A DNA stretch of 64,000 nucleotides from Bacteroidota bacterium (GCA_018267925.1 JAFDXO010000079.1:1-64000), one strand, 5' to 3'. Shown: positions 26,100 to 35,550, numbered from the stretch's first letter. A program made the numbers and translations. The notes: generated by a model not told the origin, from the sequence alone.

Positions 26100-26630
26100 A
26101 TGGATGAATTTGTAGTCTTAGTGAATGAACAAGATGAAGAAATAGGAACAATGGAAAAGCTGACTGCACACCAAATAGGAGCACTACATCGTGCTTTCAG
26201 CATCTTTATTTTAGATCATGAAAATAATTTGATTTTACAAAAACGAGCATTCAACAAATATCATTCCGGCGGTCTTTGGACAAATACTTGTTGCTCTCAT
26301 CAAATGCCTGGCGAAGAAGCTCTTTCTGCTGCCCAAAGGCGTTTGCAAGAGGAAATGGGTTTTAGTTGCCATTTAGAATTGCTATTTCATTTTCGATATC
26401 AAGCATCAGTAGGAAATGAGCTGATAGAAAACGAGTATGACCATGTTTTTTGGGGACGATATGAAGGTCCTATCCAATTAAACAACGCTGAAGTGGCTGA
26501 CTATAAAATAGTAGATTTAGCTTCACTCAAATCATGGATTAATGCACGCCCACAAGACTTTACGGCCTGGTTTTTATTAGTTATGCCTACTTTTCTAAAC
26601 ACCCTTCAATCTAAAGGAATTCAGTCTTAA
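26100..26630 (+). CDS. idi: Isopentenyl-diphosphate delta-isomerase (type 1)
   Basis: About 176 residues from ATG 26100 (a TTG at 26091 would add three residues). It interconverts IPP and DMAPP for isoprenoid synthesis, with Mg/Mn. The Nudix-fold enzyme shows the catalytic Cys region 'GGLWTNTCCSHQMPGEE', the Nudix-like 'AAQRRLQEEMGF', and the catalytic Glu region 'ENEYDHVFWG'. Its stop overlaps the stop region of the convergent lipoprotein gene by 4 bp. It probably has its own promoter in the repeat region just upstream. Confidence 0.93.
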   Translation: MDEFVVLVNEQDEEIGTMEKLTAHQIGALHRAFSIFILDHENNLILQKRAFNKYHSGGLWTNTCCSHQMPGEEALSAAQRRLQEEMGFSCHLELLFHFRYQASVGNELIENEYDHVFWGRYEGPIQLNNAEVADYKIVDLASLKSWINARPQDFTAWFLLVMPTFLNTLQSKGIQS

Positions 26631-28057
26631 TGAAATTGATAACAGCCAATGTCAAAAGCACCCATCCTAAAATAATCATCCAAATCTTTAGTTGCTGATG
26701 TAGTAATACCGGCACCGATAAGAGGCGATTGCGGGCGTAATCTAAAGTTTAGTTTTTGTTCGTTTTCAAAATAGGGGTGTTTGTTCAAGATATTGTTTGA
26801 TTGTTGTGCCACGGCAATAGTGCTTTTGTTTTCAATCATGCAATTTTGAAAAACGGCGTTATAGCTTGCTGCATCTTTCTTGGCACACACTACTTTATCC
26901 AAATCATAACTGGAATCAGTAGGATTAGGAGAAAAGTAAAAAACACAATTAGCAAATTGCGCATTTAAACTACCAACAATTGATGTTGTGTTATCAACTG
27001 CAAAATAGTTCAACACGGCAGCCAGTGGTTCATCAGACCTCGACAAGTCTATAAAATTGCAATTATTGAATTGATAATTTCCACCTTGAAGAATCGCAAG
27101 TGCTTGTGCTCCACATCGAGTAACTAATAAATTATCTGCCTGAACATTAGCCTGAAAACATAAAAGCCCATGTCCAAAAGAATTATCAATAATCGTGTTT
27201 ACAAGGCTGAGTTGATTGGGTGAACCAGGTTTCCCAAATACTTCAATAGCAAAGGGGAGTCCGCCACCTGAGGCATTACCGCAATTGATAATTCTGGTGT
27301 TTTCAATTCTGTTACCTATGCTGCTGCTATCAAAATAAATTCCACCCCATTCGCCCGGATAACCCTTGTTTCCAAAATAGCCTCTATCTAATCGGTCGCC
27401 CTGAAAAATAACTGTGTCTTTTTTACTTCCTCCAACACCACACAACAATTGTCCACGTACATACAAGCGAGAATCCGCGTGCATATAAACTCTTGCACGG
27501 GGTGGTATGGTGAGCGTAAAACCTTTATCAACCAAGGCACTGTGAAGAATAACATAAGGTTTATCTGTCTTCCAAACATCATTTTTTTGAATCACACTAT
27601 CACGCAAATAATAAGCATTTTGCCCATAGGCAAATAATGGAATTGAATAGTCATTCCCATTCAACGTTGCTATAAGCTTATCTTCTACCACAAAAGGGAT
27701 AGTATCGTTGTTAGGGTCAATATTGACAGTTGCAAAAACATAAATACTATCGTGAGCAGCTATTTCTACATTGCTTACATTATTACCGCTTATTCCGTTT
27801 ACGTTCAAATGAAAATAAGAAGCCTTCCCACCATTCAATCTCACGGATTGCAATACAATTCTTTGCCCTTGTGGATTAACAATCTTAACTGGAAGTGTAA
27901 AACTTCCTAAGGAAGTGAAAACCGTATCAAAATTTAAAGTGTCGGTAGAAAAGCGTACTTCACCCCCGGAAGAGAGCAATTGATCTTTCTTGCACGCGCT
28001 GCTCAGAGCAATAATAGCCGTGCAAAGAAAAAGAGCAAGGTAGTTTTGAACCCGCAT
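26627..28057 (-). CDS. Lipoprotein with parallel beta-helix fold
   Basis: 476 residues with a lipoprotein signal peptide ending in the lipobox 'LSSAC' followed by KK, so it should be lipidated in the envelope. Residues about 30-150 resemble an Ig-like/DUF1573-style segment ('FSTDTLNFDTVFTSLGS'). From about 165 on, there are right-handed beta-helix repeats rich in N and G ('NRIENTRIINCGNASGGG', 'LVNTIIDNSFGHGLLC', 'FNNCNFIDLS'). No catalytic residues of a known lyase are evident; the family is commonly annotated only as a right-handed beta-helix protein. It is divergent from the DUF62 gene with 137 bp between starts and convergent with idi. Confidence 0.72.
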   Translation of the reverse strand: MRVQNYLALFLCTAIIALSSACKKDQLLSSGGEVRFSTDTLNFDTVFTSLGSFTLPVKIVNPQGQRIVLQSVRLNGGKASYFHLNVNGISGNNVSNVEIAAHDSIYVFATVNIDPNNDTIPFVVEDKLIATLNGNDYSIPLFAYGQNAYYLRDSVIQKNDVWKTDKPYVILHSALVDKGFTLTIPPRARVYMHADSRLYVRGQLLCGVGGSKKDTVIFQGDRLDRGYFGNKGYPGEWGGIYFDSSSIGNRIENTRIINCGNASGGGLPFAIEVFGKPGSPNQLSLVNTIIDNSFGHGLLCFQANVQADNLLVTRCGAQALAILQGGNYQFNNCNFIDLSRSDEPLAAVLNYFAVDNTTSIVGSLNAQFANCVFYFSPNPTDSSYDLDKVVCAKKDAASYNAVFQNCMIENKSTIAVAQQSNNILNKHPYFENEQKLNFRLRPQSPLIGAGITTSATKDLDDYFRMGAFDIGCYQFH

Positions 28058-28154
28058 GAAAAAAAGTTAAGCAGTAAAGGTAAAATAACCATAAGAATAA
28101 CGACAAACGATGAAAAAAATTTTGAACCGGATAAAAGAACCTCTTATTCTATCT

Positions 28155-28185
28155 TTTGTGAGAAGGTGATTGCATGTTACTTTTG
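28155..28185 (+). promoter_or_regulatory. Canonical Bacteroidota promoter for DUF62-ABM operon
   Basis: TTTG at 28155-28158, a 19-bp spacer and TACTTTTG at 28178-28185: a perfect match to the -33/-7 consensus. It lies 9 nt upstream of ATG 28195, and argues against the longer frame starting at 28174, inside the promoter. Confidence 0.75.
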
Positions 28186-28194
28186 CAACACGGT

Positions 28195-28983
28195 ATGAAA
28201 TGCCTTACTCTGCTTTCTGACTTAGGGTTGACGGATGCTTCCGTAGCTATTGCAAAAGGTATCTTGATTCAATATACAACTGATGTTTCATTTATAGACA
28301 TTAGTCACACGGTTGCACCCTATCATCTTCAACAAGCAGCCTATTTGTTAGCAAATGCTTATCGGCATTTCCCTTCAGGCACAATTCACGTTATCCTTTT
28401 CAATGTCTTTTCAGAAAAAGAGCCTCGAATGATTTTATGTGAACAAGATGGTCAATATTTTATTGCACCTGATAATGGCGTGCTTTCGTTAGCAGTTAAC
28501 TCTAATCATAAACCAATCTGGAATTGCTTAGATGCCGGAAAGGATAAGCAGTTTGTACATTGGCTTCATCGCACAGGAGAAATCATTTCGCTTATTCAAC
28601 GAAATGAGCATGTTCAATTAACCGAATGTGAAATGAAACATGCACCATTGCACTGGCTGCCTTCCATAAATGAAAATGGCTTAGAATGTCATGTCATACA
28701 CATTGACCATTTTGGTACAGTGGTATTAAACATAACACAAACTCAATTTGAAGCTGCTCGAAATGGTCGTCAGTTTTATATTGAGTTTGCTCGAAAAGAA
28801 CGTGTAAGTGAAGTAAGCCACCATTTTTCTGATTTAACTCCCGGATCAAAATTGTGTCGTTTTAATGCTGCCGGCTACCTTGAAATTGGTGTGTCGCAAG
28901 GAGATGCTGCCGGATTATTTGGATTACGGTTATATCAACAACATCATTTGATTTATAACACCATAAAAATTAGATTTGAATGA
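28195..28983 (+). CDS. Divergent DUF62 protein (SAM hydroxide adenosyltransferase family)
   Basis: 262 residues from ATG 28195. The family hydrolyses S-adenosylmethionine to adenosine and methionine, or halogenates it in fluorinases. The N-terminal 'LLSDLGLTDASVAIAKG' and 'FIAPDNGVLSLA' (PDNG at 92-95) identify the family. The usual 'VVDPGVG' segment carrying a triad Asp is here 'LFNVFSEKEPR', with N70 at the Asp position and R78 kept; a His candidate is H122 or H125. The activity may therefore differ from the archaeal enzymes. The following ABM gene starts within the stop codon (ATGA overlap). Confidence 0.75.
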   Translation: MKCLTLLSDLGLTDASVAIAKGILIQYTTDVSFIDISHTVAPYHLQQAAYLLANAYRHFPSGTIHVILFNVFSEKEPRMILCEQDGQYFIAPDNGVLSLAVNSNHKPIWNCLDAGKDKQFVHWLHRTGEIISLIQRNEHVQLTECEMKHAPLHWLPSINENGLECHVIHIDHFGTVVLNITQTQFEAARNGRQFYIEFARKERVSEVSHHFSDLTPGSKLCRFNAAGYLEIGVSQGDAAGLFGLRLYQQHHLIYNTIKIRFE

Positions 28984-29273
28984 TTGTCCGTATCGTAAAA
29001 ATGCAATTTAACTCGAAGGATTGTTCTGCCTTTCAAGAATTATTTGAATCTCGAAAAGCAGAAATCAGGTCTTTTACAGGTTGTATTCATTTAGAATTAT
29101 GGCGAGATACAACTGATCCAACTATCTTCTTCACATACAGCATTTGGCAAAGCCAAGCAGCTCTTGACAAGTATCGCTTTTCAGATTTTTTTAAAGATAC
29201 CTGGACACAAACTCGAAAACTTTTTCATGAAAAAGCACAAGCATGGAGCGTTCAATCCATTTCAAGACAATAA
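28980..29273 (+). CDS. ABM-domain (antibiotic biosynthesis monooxygenase-like) protein
   Basis: 97 residues, a single ferredoxin-like alpha/beta domain: 'MIVRIVKMQF' first strand, 'FTGCIHLELWRDTTDPTIFFTYSIWQSQAALDKYRFSDFF' with the typical conserved W and YRxSxxF-like pattern. Known members are small dimeric monooxygenases or stress proteins acting without a metal; the substrate here is unknown. It overlaps the DUF62 gene by 4 bp, so the two are translationally coupled. It converges on the HIT gene with a 28-bp gap. Confidence 0.8.
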   Translation: MIVRIVKMQFNSKDCSAFQELFESRKAEIRSFTGCIHLELWRDTTDPTIFFTYSIWQSQAALDKYRFSDFFKDTWTQTRKLFHEKAQAWSVQSISRQ

Positions 29274-29301
29274 AAAAGATGAATGCCTCAATTCTACTAA
29301 G

Positions 29302-29694
29302 CTATAAAGCTGATAAAATTTTTTCCTGAATTTCTTTCAATTGATCATTTGAAAGCATAAGCTTTTTTCTGGAAAAGTTCAAATCATCCATACTATTTAT
29401 TGGCACAAGGTGCATGTGTGCATGAGGCACTTCCAAGCCAACAACACTGATGCCGCAACGATTACAAGGAAACACTTTTTCAATAGCTTTTGCGATTGGT
29501 TTTGCAAAAATCAACCATTCACCAAGCAGAGAGTCATCAACATCAAAAAAACGATCAACTTCAACTTTAGGAATCACCAACACATGACCTTCAACAAGGG
29601 GAAAAATATCTAAAAAAGCAAAAAAATGTTCGTTTTCTGCTATTTTAAAACAAGGTATTTCGCCTTGAATAATCTTTGAAAAAATGGTTGCCAT
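29302..29694 (-). CDS. HIT-family nucleotide hydrolase (Hint-like)
   Basis: 130 residues. 'FSKIIQGEIPCFKIAENEHFFAFLDIFPLVEGHVLVIPK' and the histidine triad 'HAHMHLVPI' define the HIT family. It probably hydrolyses phosphoramidates of AMP such as adenylyl-lysine, in the cytosol. The stop of greA lies 3 bp upstream of its start, so greA and this gene form an operon, an arrangement I recall from other Bacteroidota. Confidence 0.92.
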   Translation of the reverse strand: MATIFSKIIQGEIPCFKIAENEHFFAFLDIFPLVEGHVLVIPKVEVDRFFDVDDSLLGEWLIFAKPIAKAIEKVFPCNRCGISVVGLEVPHAHMHLVPINSMDDLNFSRKKLMLSNDQLKEIQEKILSAL

Positions 29695-29697
29695 AAA

Positions 29698-30171
29698 CTA
29701 TATAGAAATCTGTTCTATTTTAAATTTCAATATTCCGCTTGGAACTGTTATTTCAGCTATATCACCAACTACTTTTCCCAACAATCCTTTTCCGATAGGA
29801 GATGCAACAGAGATTTTGGCTGCTTTTAAATCCGCTTCCTTTTCTGAAACAATTTGGTATTCCATTGTTTTCTTAGTGGCTAAATTAGTTACTTTAACCT
29901 TGCTTAAAATGGATACCTTACTGGTATCTATATCTTTAGCTTCAATAATTCTAGCAGTTGCAATAGCAGATTCTAATTGAGCGATTTTAGCTTCGTGATA
30001 ACCTTGTGCTTCTTTGGCTGCATCATATTCGGCATTTTCTCTAAGGTCACCCTTTTCTCTGGCTTCTGCAATTTGTCGAGCAATTTCAGCTCGACCGCTT
30101 GTTTTCAATTGAGTGAGTTCCTCTCGCATTTGGTCGAGGGTTGCTTTTGTTACATAGTTTGTACCCGACAT
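29698..30171 (-). CDS. greA: Transcription elongation factor GreA
   Basis: About 157 residues from ATG 30171 ('MSGTNYVTKATLDQM'); ATG 30177 would add two residues. The N-terminal coiled-coil holds 'EAREKGDLRENAEYDAAKEAQ' with the acidic D and E at the tip that help RNA polymerase cleave backtracked transcripts. The C-terminal domain has 'YQIVSEKEAD' and 'SPIGKGLLGKVVGDIAEI'. It is followed 3 bp later by the HIT gene and preceded by the terminator of the PorV-like operon. Confidence 0.95.
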   Translation of the reverse strand: MSGTNYVTKATLDQMREELTQLKTSGRAEIARQIAEAREKGDLRENAEYDAAKEAQGYHEAKIAQLESAIATARIIEAKDIDTSKVSILSKVKVTNLATKKTMEYQIVSEKEADLKAAKISVASPIGKGLLGKVVGDIAEITVPSGILKFKIEQISI

Positions 30172-30192
30172 GATCATTCTAGTGTTTAGTCT

Positions 30193-30232
30193 TCAAAAAA
30201 ATACAACGCCTCTGTTTGAAACAGAAGCGTTG
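30193..30232 (-). terminator. Terminator of the TBDR/T9SS/PorV-like operon
   Basis: CAACGC-TCTGTT (30204-30216) pairs with AACAGA-GCGTTG (30220-30232): two 6-bp stems separated by one C/A mismatch, with a 3-nt loop. On the minus strand it is followed by TATTTTTTTG. It lies 22 bp past the stop of the PorV-like gene. Confidence 0.8.
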
Positions 30233-30254
30233 AAAATGCAAAATTACAAAGAAT

Positions 30255-31370
30255 TTATTCTTCCGCTGACTTTTTAGACTTTGGACGAGTCATAAAGCGA
30301 AGTGAAAATACGTGTACCCCGTTATTTGGACGAGCCGTTGGACGATAGGAATAATCAATTGCCAAGATGGGTCCGCGCTCACCAATTGCTTTTTGAATAC
30401 TGGCACCGGCAGCTATTCCTGTGTAAAACGTGCTTGAATTAGTACTGCCTATTCCTTGTTCCCAACGATAAGCACCTCGAATCATAAAGGTTTCTTTAAA
30501 GGCATATTCTACACCACCACCGATATAGTCATTATTAAAAGAATTAGATGTAAAATTCAGCATGACCGAAGCCCGATGTTTAGGTTTTTCATCTTCATTT
30601 TGTAAGCGTTTCTCGTCCAAGTAGAAATCATAAGATGCACCAAAATTCAAATAGGTAGGCATTTCAAATTTCTCAGTTGGTGTTTGTGTGCTAAACTGTT
30701 GGCTGGTTGTGTTTCCCGGCATTTGGGCATCAAAAGCAAATCCTTGTCCCGAAAACCGCATATTGGTTCCTACATTTCGAAGAGTAACCCCAAAATGGAA
30801 GTTATCTCTTTTACCTGTAACATACTGAACACCGCCTTCAAAACAAGCACCGGTAGCTTTTACGTTGGTTATTTGTTCAGAAACAAAAGTTGCACCTAAT
30901 CCGGCACGAATACTGTTTGAAAATTCCTTAGCATATCCCAATTGGAATGTTAAAAACTGAGGATTGTAGCTTCCGCTATTTTTTCCTTCTGGGTCTTCCG
31001 TAGTGGTGATAGGAATATTTCCAAAACTCATGGACATAATATTGAAACCAATCACACCGGCATTTCCAACCTTTTGTGCCATTCCTAAATTATTGACCGA
31101 AACATTCGATCCACGCAAGTAAATGGAATGTGCCATTCCCACCTCAGTATTTTGAACGTAAGCAAGTCCGGCAATATTGTTCTTCATGGATTCTACACCT
31201 CGAACATAAGAGCTGTTCATGCCGAAAAGACCAGTGCTTTGAGCCCAAGGATTGATCAGCAGCTCTGTGGCACCAGATTGACCAGTCCGATCCTTATTAC
31301 CTGCAAAAACCGGCACTGCTAAGACAACGGCACATGCTACAATCGAAGCGTTTGCTATAATTTTTTTCAT
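30255..31370 (-). CDS. PorV/PorQ-like outer-membrane protein
   Basis: 371 residues with an N-terminal signal peptide (to about 'PVFAG'). 'TELLINPWAQSTGLFGMNSSYVRGVESMKNNIAGLA' is the typical start of PorV/PorQ-family barrels, which in T9SS carry or receive sorted cargo at the cell surface. The rest alternates beta strands ('FGVTLRNVG', 'VGGGVEYAF'-like stretches) and ends with a positively charged tail. It is the last gene of the TBDR/T9SS operon; an intercistronic hairpin sits 20 bp before its start and a strong terminator follows. Confidence 0.82.
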   Translation of the reverse strand: MKKIIANASIVACAVVLAVPVFAGNKDRTGQSGATELLINPWAQSTGLFGMNSSYVRGVESMKNNIAGLAYVQNTEVGMAHSIYLRGSNVSVNNLGMAQKVGNAGVIGFNIMSMSFGNIPITTTEDPEGKNSGSYNPQFLTFQLGYAKEFSNSIRAGLGATFVSEQITNVKATGACFEGGVQYVTGKRDNFHFGVTLRNVGTNMRFSGQGFAFDAQMPGNTTSQQFSTQTPTEKFEMPTYLNFGASYDFYLDEKRLQNEDEKPKHRASVMLNFTSNSFNNDYIGGGVEYAFKETFMIRGAYRWEQGIGSTNSSTFYTGIAAGASIQKAIGERGPILAIDYSYRPTARPNNGVHVFSLRFMTRPKSKKSAEE

Positions 31371-31389
31371 AGACTAATTATGAAATTTA

Positions 31390-31413
31390 GTAAGTCCGCC
31401 TAAACGGACTTAC
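31390..31413 (-). other. Intercistronic hairpin before the PorV-like gene
   Basis: GTAAGTCCG (31390-31398) pairs with CGGACTTAC (31405-31413): a perfect 9-bp stem with a 6-nt loop, in the 52-bp gap between the large T9SS-type gene and the PorV-like gene. No T-run follows, so it may process or stabilise the mRNA and set the ratio of the two proteins. Confidence 0.6.
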
Positions 31414-31422
31414 CTGTTTAAA

Positions 31423-34400
31423 TTAATATTGAGTGATGTCTATTGGACGCATAGCGCCAAACCAGCGAATTATTTTTTCTCCAATACCTTCTGCATTAAT
31501 ATGCACTAAGTACATACCACTTGCAATCGGTAATCCTTTAGCATTTCGAATATCCCAATCCAAGAAGGAAACATTATTATCCTTATCCAATTTTCTAATT
31601 AATGATCCATCCAGTGAATAAATCATAATGGTTGCTTTAGTTGGCAAACCAACAATCCGTACACGTGTGTCCAAACGGTTGATTTCATAACCGGGTGAAT
31701 TTGCATAATATGGATTGGGCACAACAAACATTTTGTCTAATAATGCTTGCTTATCACTATAGTACTTATTAGTTGCATCACTAAGATCTTTGGTTGCTAA
31801 AGAATTCGTACTGAATTGATACCAAGGGAAACCTTTGTTACTATACATTGCCATAGTATCAACTCCCGGAGCTACATAGCGAGCATAAGGGCGAGTAATA
31901 CGGAATTTCAATGTGGTTACAGTAGGAATCAACCCATCTTTTAATGAGCGCATAGCAAATCCTGTATTTGTCATGGGCAATCCCATCCACATAAAGGACT
32001 GATAGGCACTGTTCTTTTTTGGGATATTGGTGCTTGCCATTACTTTTGACAAACTATCGCAACCATCGTATTTTGTAGATGATACATATACAAAGTGACG
32101 ACCACCCCATACATTGTTTCCGCCATTATCAATAAGAATGTTTGTTGGATTCCAAAGCATGTCTCGACCATTGTTAGCAGTCAGATATGAGTCTTCACCA
32201 AAAACAATATTCAAACGTTGTCCAGATTCAACATTGATAGCATAACCCGGGAACCAAGAGAATCCAGTATCTTTAGCTACCGTTGAATAAACGGGGTTTC
32301 CATTGTTGTCATACTGCTTATTCCAAGACTGATGACTACGAATGTCTAATTTCTGAACACCACCTTCACCTAAGCCACCGTTGTTGGTTTCAACTACCAC
32401 ACAACGAGACCACTTAGAAGTATCCGGTGTGAAAACAATATCAATTCCATAAAGACTACGAAGTGTTGGAATTCTATTATTTTCATCACGAATAACTCCA
32501 AAGTCGCAACCGGCTCCATTATCAAATGCGCCTAATACATACGGTGCCCAAGTACCTCTTGTAAAACTATATGCGGGCAACAAATTTTCATAGAACGATA
32601 AACTATCTCTTGTATATTTAAGCGTTACAGAATTATAATTACATGGAGGTGTCGGTTGTCCGGGTTGTGATTGATAAACGTACATTCCGCTTCGAATCCA
32701 GTTTTGTGGGCTTGTCTGTTGCCCATCGTTTACACCACCCAACCAAGTAAGAGCAGGGTTAGCAAATATAATCTGAGAACTTGCGGCAACACCTTGTTGA
32801 GTCAACAATCCATCACCATTAGATTCATCTTCACCCGGCAATACTTGTTGTTGCATGGCTATAGAGATACCATAATTGGCTATGATCTGCTCATTTAATT
32901 TATCAATATTTAATTCACTATAAACTGTGTCTTGACCATTTCGTACAAGTGTCCAACGAGTTTTATTAGCTATAAGATTTTCTGTTACCATTTGGTCGTA
33001 ATTGGCTCCCGCTTGAGTGTAAGGTGCGGGTTGACGCTTATCAGGTGAAACATAAATACTCCAAGTACCCGGAACTACTTTTAAAGGATCAATTACTTTC
33101 AAATTTACTGGCCCCTTACCAGCCATATATACCGGTTTAGAAGATTGATAACCGGTAGTTGGTGATAAGGCTTCTAAGACAGAAGAATCTGTCATATCTA
33201 AGAAATTTCCACCATTTCCTATGCCCTCTAATTTACGAATAACAACTCCATCGCCAAAATCAGAATTTATTTGCGTGCCAACTTGATGACTAAATGGATT
33301 GGGCATTGCCTCAATAATTTGAATAGGTGAGCCACCTGGGCCATGCGCACTTTCTAAATAAACTACATCTTGTGTAGTTTCCTGATGACGAGGATCAAAG
33401 TTTGCAAAGTTGTTATACGCATAAGCTATAGCTACATAATAGTAGTTTTTATAGTTTACCAAATTCTGATTTAACCCCGTAGCAAACATATCTTTGGTTA
33501 CAGAGAAGCTGTGTACAATACCACTATCCCGACCATTCACTTTAATTTGCGGATCCCAGCATGTATCCGGGCAATTTGTAATGTTAATATTTTTTGCCCA
33601 ATTAACTAATTGTGTTCGTCCGTTCTTCAGGTCACATTGAAATACAATTTGAGCTACATCCGTGTTTAACTCGCCTCGTTCATTGAAAATTTGGCCCAAG
33701 GAAATTTGATTATTCTTCAGTTGATAAACAATATAGCCTTCAAATTGATACAAAGAATCGGGGCTATGTTGGTTAATTGCTTTAAGTGCTTTAACTCTAT
33801 ACTTTGCGGAATCCTTTTGATAACCAAATTTCTCTTGGAAGTTGGTGCTATATGAAGGGTTTTGCAAATAGAATATAATTTTATTGTCCATTTCACGCTT
33901 AACTAATAAGGGGGCTTCTGGACCTTCTATTGTTTTAAATCCATTATCAAATAATGATTGCGCAATATCATCAGCTAAACGAATCTTTTTAAAAGATGTT
34001 ACGGGACAACCACCTACACTGGCTACCCACACCGCACCAATCGTAATATCATTTACATTACCCGGATAAAGGATAAATGGACCGGCAGAGTGAATAAAAC
34101 GACGATCATAAGGAGGATTACCACAGTTACACTCAGACCACTCGTTTTTATCTGGATCACCAAAGAATACATAGTTTGTCTTTGGACCGGGACCTAAAGC
34201 GGTTGTTTTTACACCCGGACCCTGAAAATCGTTATTAAATGTTTGTCCATTTCGAGAGGTTCCGGTAATGTAGTTATATACCTGTACACCATTTCTGGGG
34301 TCACCAATACGCTGATCATCACCATTATTAAAATAGGTGAATGCCGTCATTTTTAATACAGAATCTTTAACTAATACCCCTTGATTGTAAAAGTATTTAT

Positions 34401-35520
34401 GCGGACCTCTAAAAAAGTCAACACCAATCATAGGAATATCTGCACCATAACTATTAGCTTCACCATGACCGTCAAAGTTGGTACCATTATAAAGAATACC
34501 AAGACCACGAACGGTATCGCAACCAATGTAATCATCAAACGCATAACCTAAGTCAGCATCTGTCCAAGTAGCCATAAAAGTGCTATCCAAGTTAGAAGTA
34601 CCCCAGTTAATTAAGCGATAATTATAGAACGTTGCATCATTCATAAAATCTTTAGAGGAAAAGGCAAAAGCTCCTGTTTGAACTTCCATTCCAATAGATT
34701 CTGTTTTGGTTTGTCCTTTTGTATTTCCTACATCATTAAAAACCCACCAAATATATTGGTCACCCAAAAGATCTCCAATGGCAGCATCACCCGGAAAATC
34801 TCCACGTTCAGGTTCATAAATATCGGGATTATTCAAAGGGTCTTGCGGATTATTTACAAAGGGAGCATATCCACTGGAGTGGTTATCATCCATATTTAAG
34901 GGTAAACCGCTGGTTCCTTTTGCACGAGAATATGAGTTTTGGTTCATGGTTCCACCAATACCGTTACCATAAGCCGGCCACTCCCAAATAGATTGAAAAT
35001 CAGATGTTTGTGCAGCAGCAAGGTTGTTGTTTCGGGCAAACTCCCTGAACTTACTAATGGTAGCTCGATCTACTTTCCAGAAACGATCCCAATCGGAGCA
35101 TTGTGCTTTATCGGTAACCATAGCACCGGAACTGGTTCTTCTTAACGGGCCAGGCCAATAGTCGTTACCATCAATACGATAAGTTTGAGCACAAACTTTC
35201 AACTGTTTATCAGCCGTGAATCCACCTACCCAAACAGAGCCTGCAAAAAGTGAATTCTTTTTACTTCCTTTCGGAATTTCGTAAGCGGCTGAGCTGGTTC
35301 CTTGGTTCCACCACATATCTCCACCCGTCATTAAACGTGCGCGAACATTGTTGATGTCTAATTCGATGGAAGCCGTTGCCGGATCACACCCTGCTGCTGT
35401 TCTCAACAGCTCTTTCTTCTTCACCGACCCAACGGTTGGCATTGCTTGAGTAGAAAGGACGGTTCCCATCATGGCTGCCGCACTTACAATCAAGCGATAC
35501 GAAATTTGATTTTTAAACAT
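31423..35520 (-). CDS. Very large T9SS-associated secreted protein
   Basis: 1365 residues. The hydrophobic start ('YRLIVSAAAMMGTVLSTQA') is a signal peptide. The N-terminal region 'LDINNVRARLMTGGDMWWN' and 'SLFAGSVWVGGFTADKQLKV' is, from memory, characteristic of a conserved Bacteroidota family annotated only as T9SS C-terminal target proteins. The C-terminus has a FlgD-like/sorting module ('VVPNPYYANSPGYEINR', 'MIYSLDGSLIRKLDKDN', 'GLPIASGMYLVHI'), but it runs about 20 residues past the usual end, finishing 'GAMRPIDITQY'. No enzyme motif is seen. It lies 30 bp downstream of the TBDR and 52 bp upstream of the PorV-like gene, so all three probably act together at the outer membrane. Confidence 0.82.
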   Translation of the reverse strand: MFKNQISYRLIVSAAAMMGTVLSTQAMPTVGSVKKKELLRTAAGCDPATASIELDINNVRARLMTGGDMWWNQGTSSAAYEIPKGSKKNSLFAGSVWVGGFTADKQLKVCAQTYRIDGNDYWPGPLRRTSSGAMVTDKAQCSDWDRFWKVDRATISKFREFARNNNLAAAQTSDFQSIWEWPAYGNGIGGTMNQNSYSRAKGTSGLPLNMDDNHSSGYAPFVNNPQDPLNNPDIYEPERGDFPGDAAIGDLLGDQYIWWVFNDVGNTKGQTKTESIGMEVQTGAFAFSSKDFMNDATFYNYRLINWGTSNLDSTFMATWTDADLGYAFDDYIGCDTVRGLGILYNGTNFDGHGEANSYGADIPMIGVDFFRGPHKYFYNQGVLVKDSVLKMTAFTYFNNGDDQRIGDPRNGVQVYNYITGTSRNGQTFNNDFQGPGVKTTALGPGPKTNYVFFGDPDKNEWSECNCGNPPYDRRFIHSAGPFILYPGNVNDITIGAVWVASVGGCPVTSFKKIRLADDIAQSLFDNGFKTIEGPEAPLLVKREMDNKIIFYLQNPSYSTNFQEKFGYQKDSAKYRVKALKAINQHSPDSLYQFEGYIVYQLKNNQISLGQIFNERGELNTDVAQIVFQCDLKNGRTQLVNWAKNINITNCPDTCWDPQIKVNGRDSGIVHSFSVTKDMFATGLNQNLVNYKNYYYVAIAYAYNNFANFDPRHQETTQDVVYLESAHGPGGSPIQIIEAMPNPFSHQVGTQINSDFGDGVVIRKLEGIGNGGNFLDMTDSSVLEALSPTTGYQSSKPVYMAGKGPVNLKVIDPLKVVPGTWSIYVSPDKRQPAPYTQAGANYDQMVTENLIANKTRWTLVRNGQDTVYSELNIDKLNEQIIANYGISIAMQQQVLPGEDESNGDGLLTQQGVAASSQIIFANPALTWLGGVNDGQQTSPQNWIRSGMYVYQSQPGQPTPPCNYNSVTLKYTRDSLSFYENLLPAYSFTRGTWAPYVLGAFDNGAGCDFGVIRDENNRIPTLRSLYGIDIVFTPDTSKWSRCVVVETNNGGLGEGGVQKLDIRSHQSWNKQYDNNGNPVYSTVAKDTGFSWFPGYAINVESGQRLNIVFGEDSYLTANNGRDMLWNPTNILIDNGGNNVWGGRHFVYVSSTKYDGCDSLSKVMASTNIPKKNSAYQSFMWMGLPMTNTGFAMRSLKDGLIPTVTTLKFRITRPYARYVAPGVDTMAMYSNKGFPWYQFSTNSLATKDLSDATNKYYSDKQALLDKMFVVPNPYYANSPGYEINRLDTRVRIVGLPTKATIMIYSLDGSLIRKLDKDNNVSFLDWDIRNAKGLPIASGMYLVHINAEGIGEKIIRWFGAMRPIDITQY

Positions 35521-35550
35521 AACTATGAAGTTATTACGTTCAACTTTTTC

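Noticed and set aside
29684..29980. 98-residue frame on the plus strand inside greA
   Set aside because: It is antisense to greA, which is certain; composition follows the greA codons.
30193..30203. TATTTTTTTG upstream of greA as a promoter
   Set aside because: It is the T-tract of the adjacent terminator hairpin and has two extra T residues relative to TAnnTTTG.
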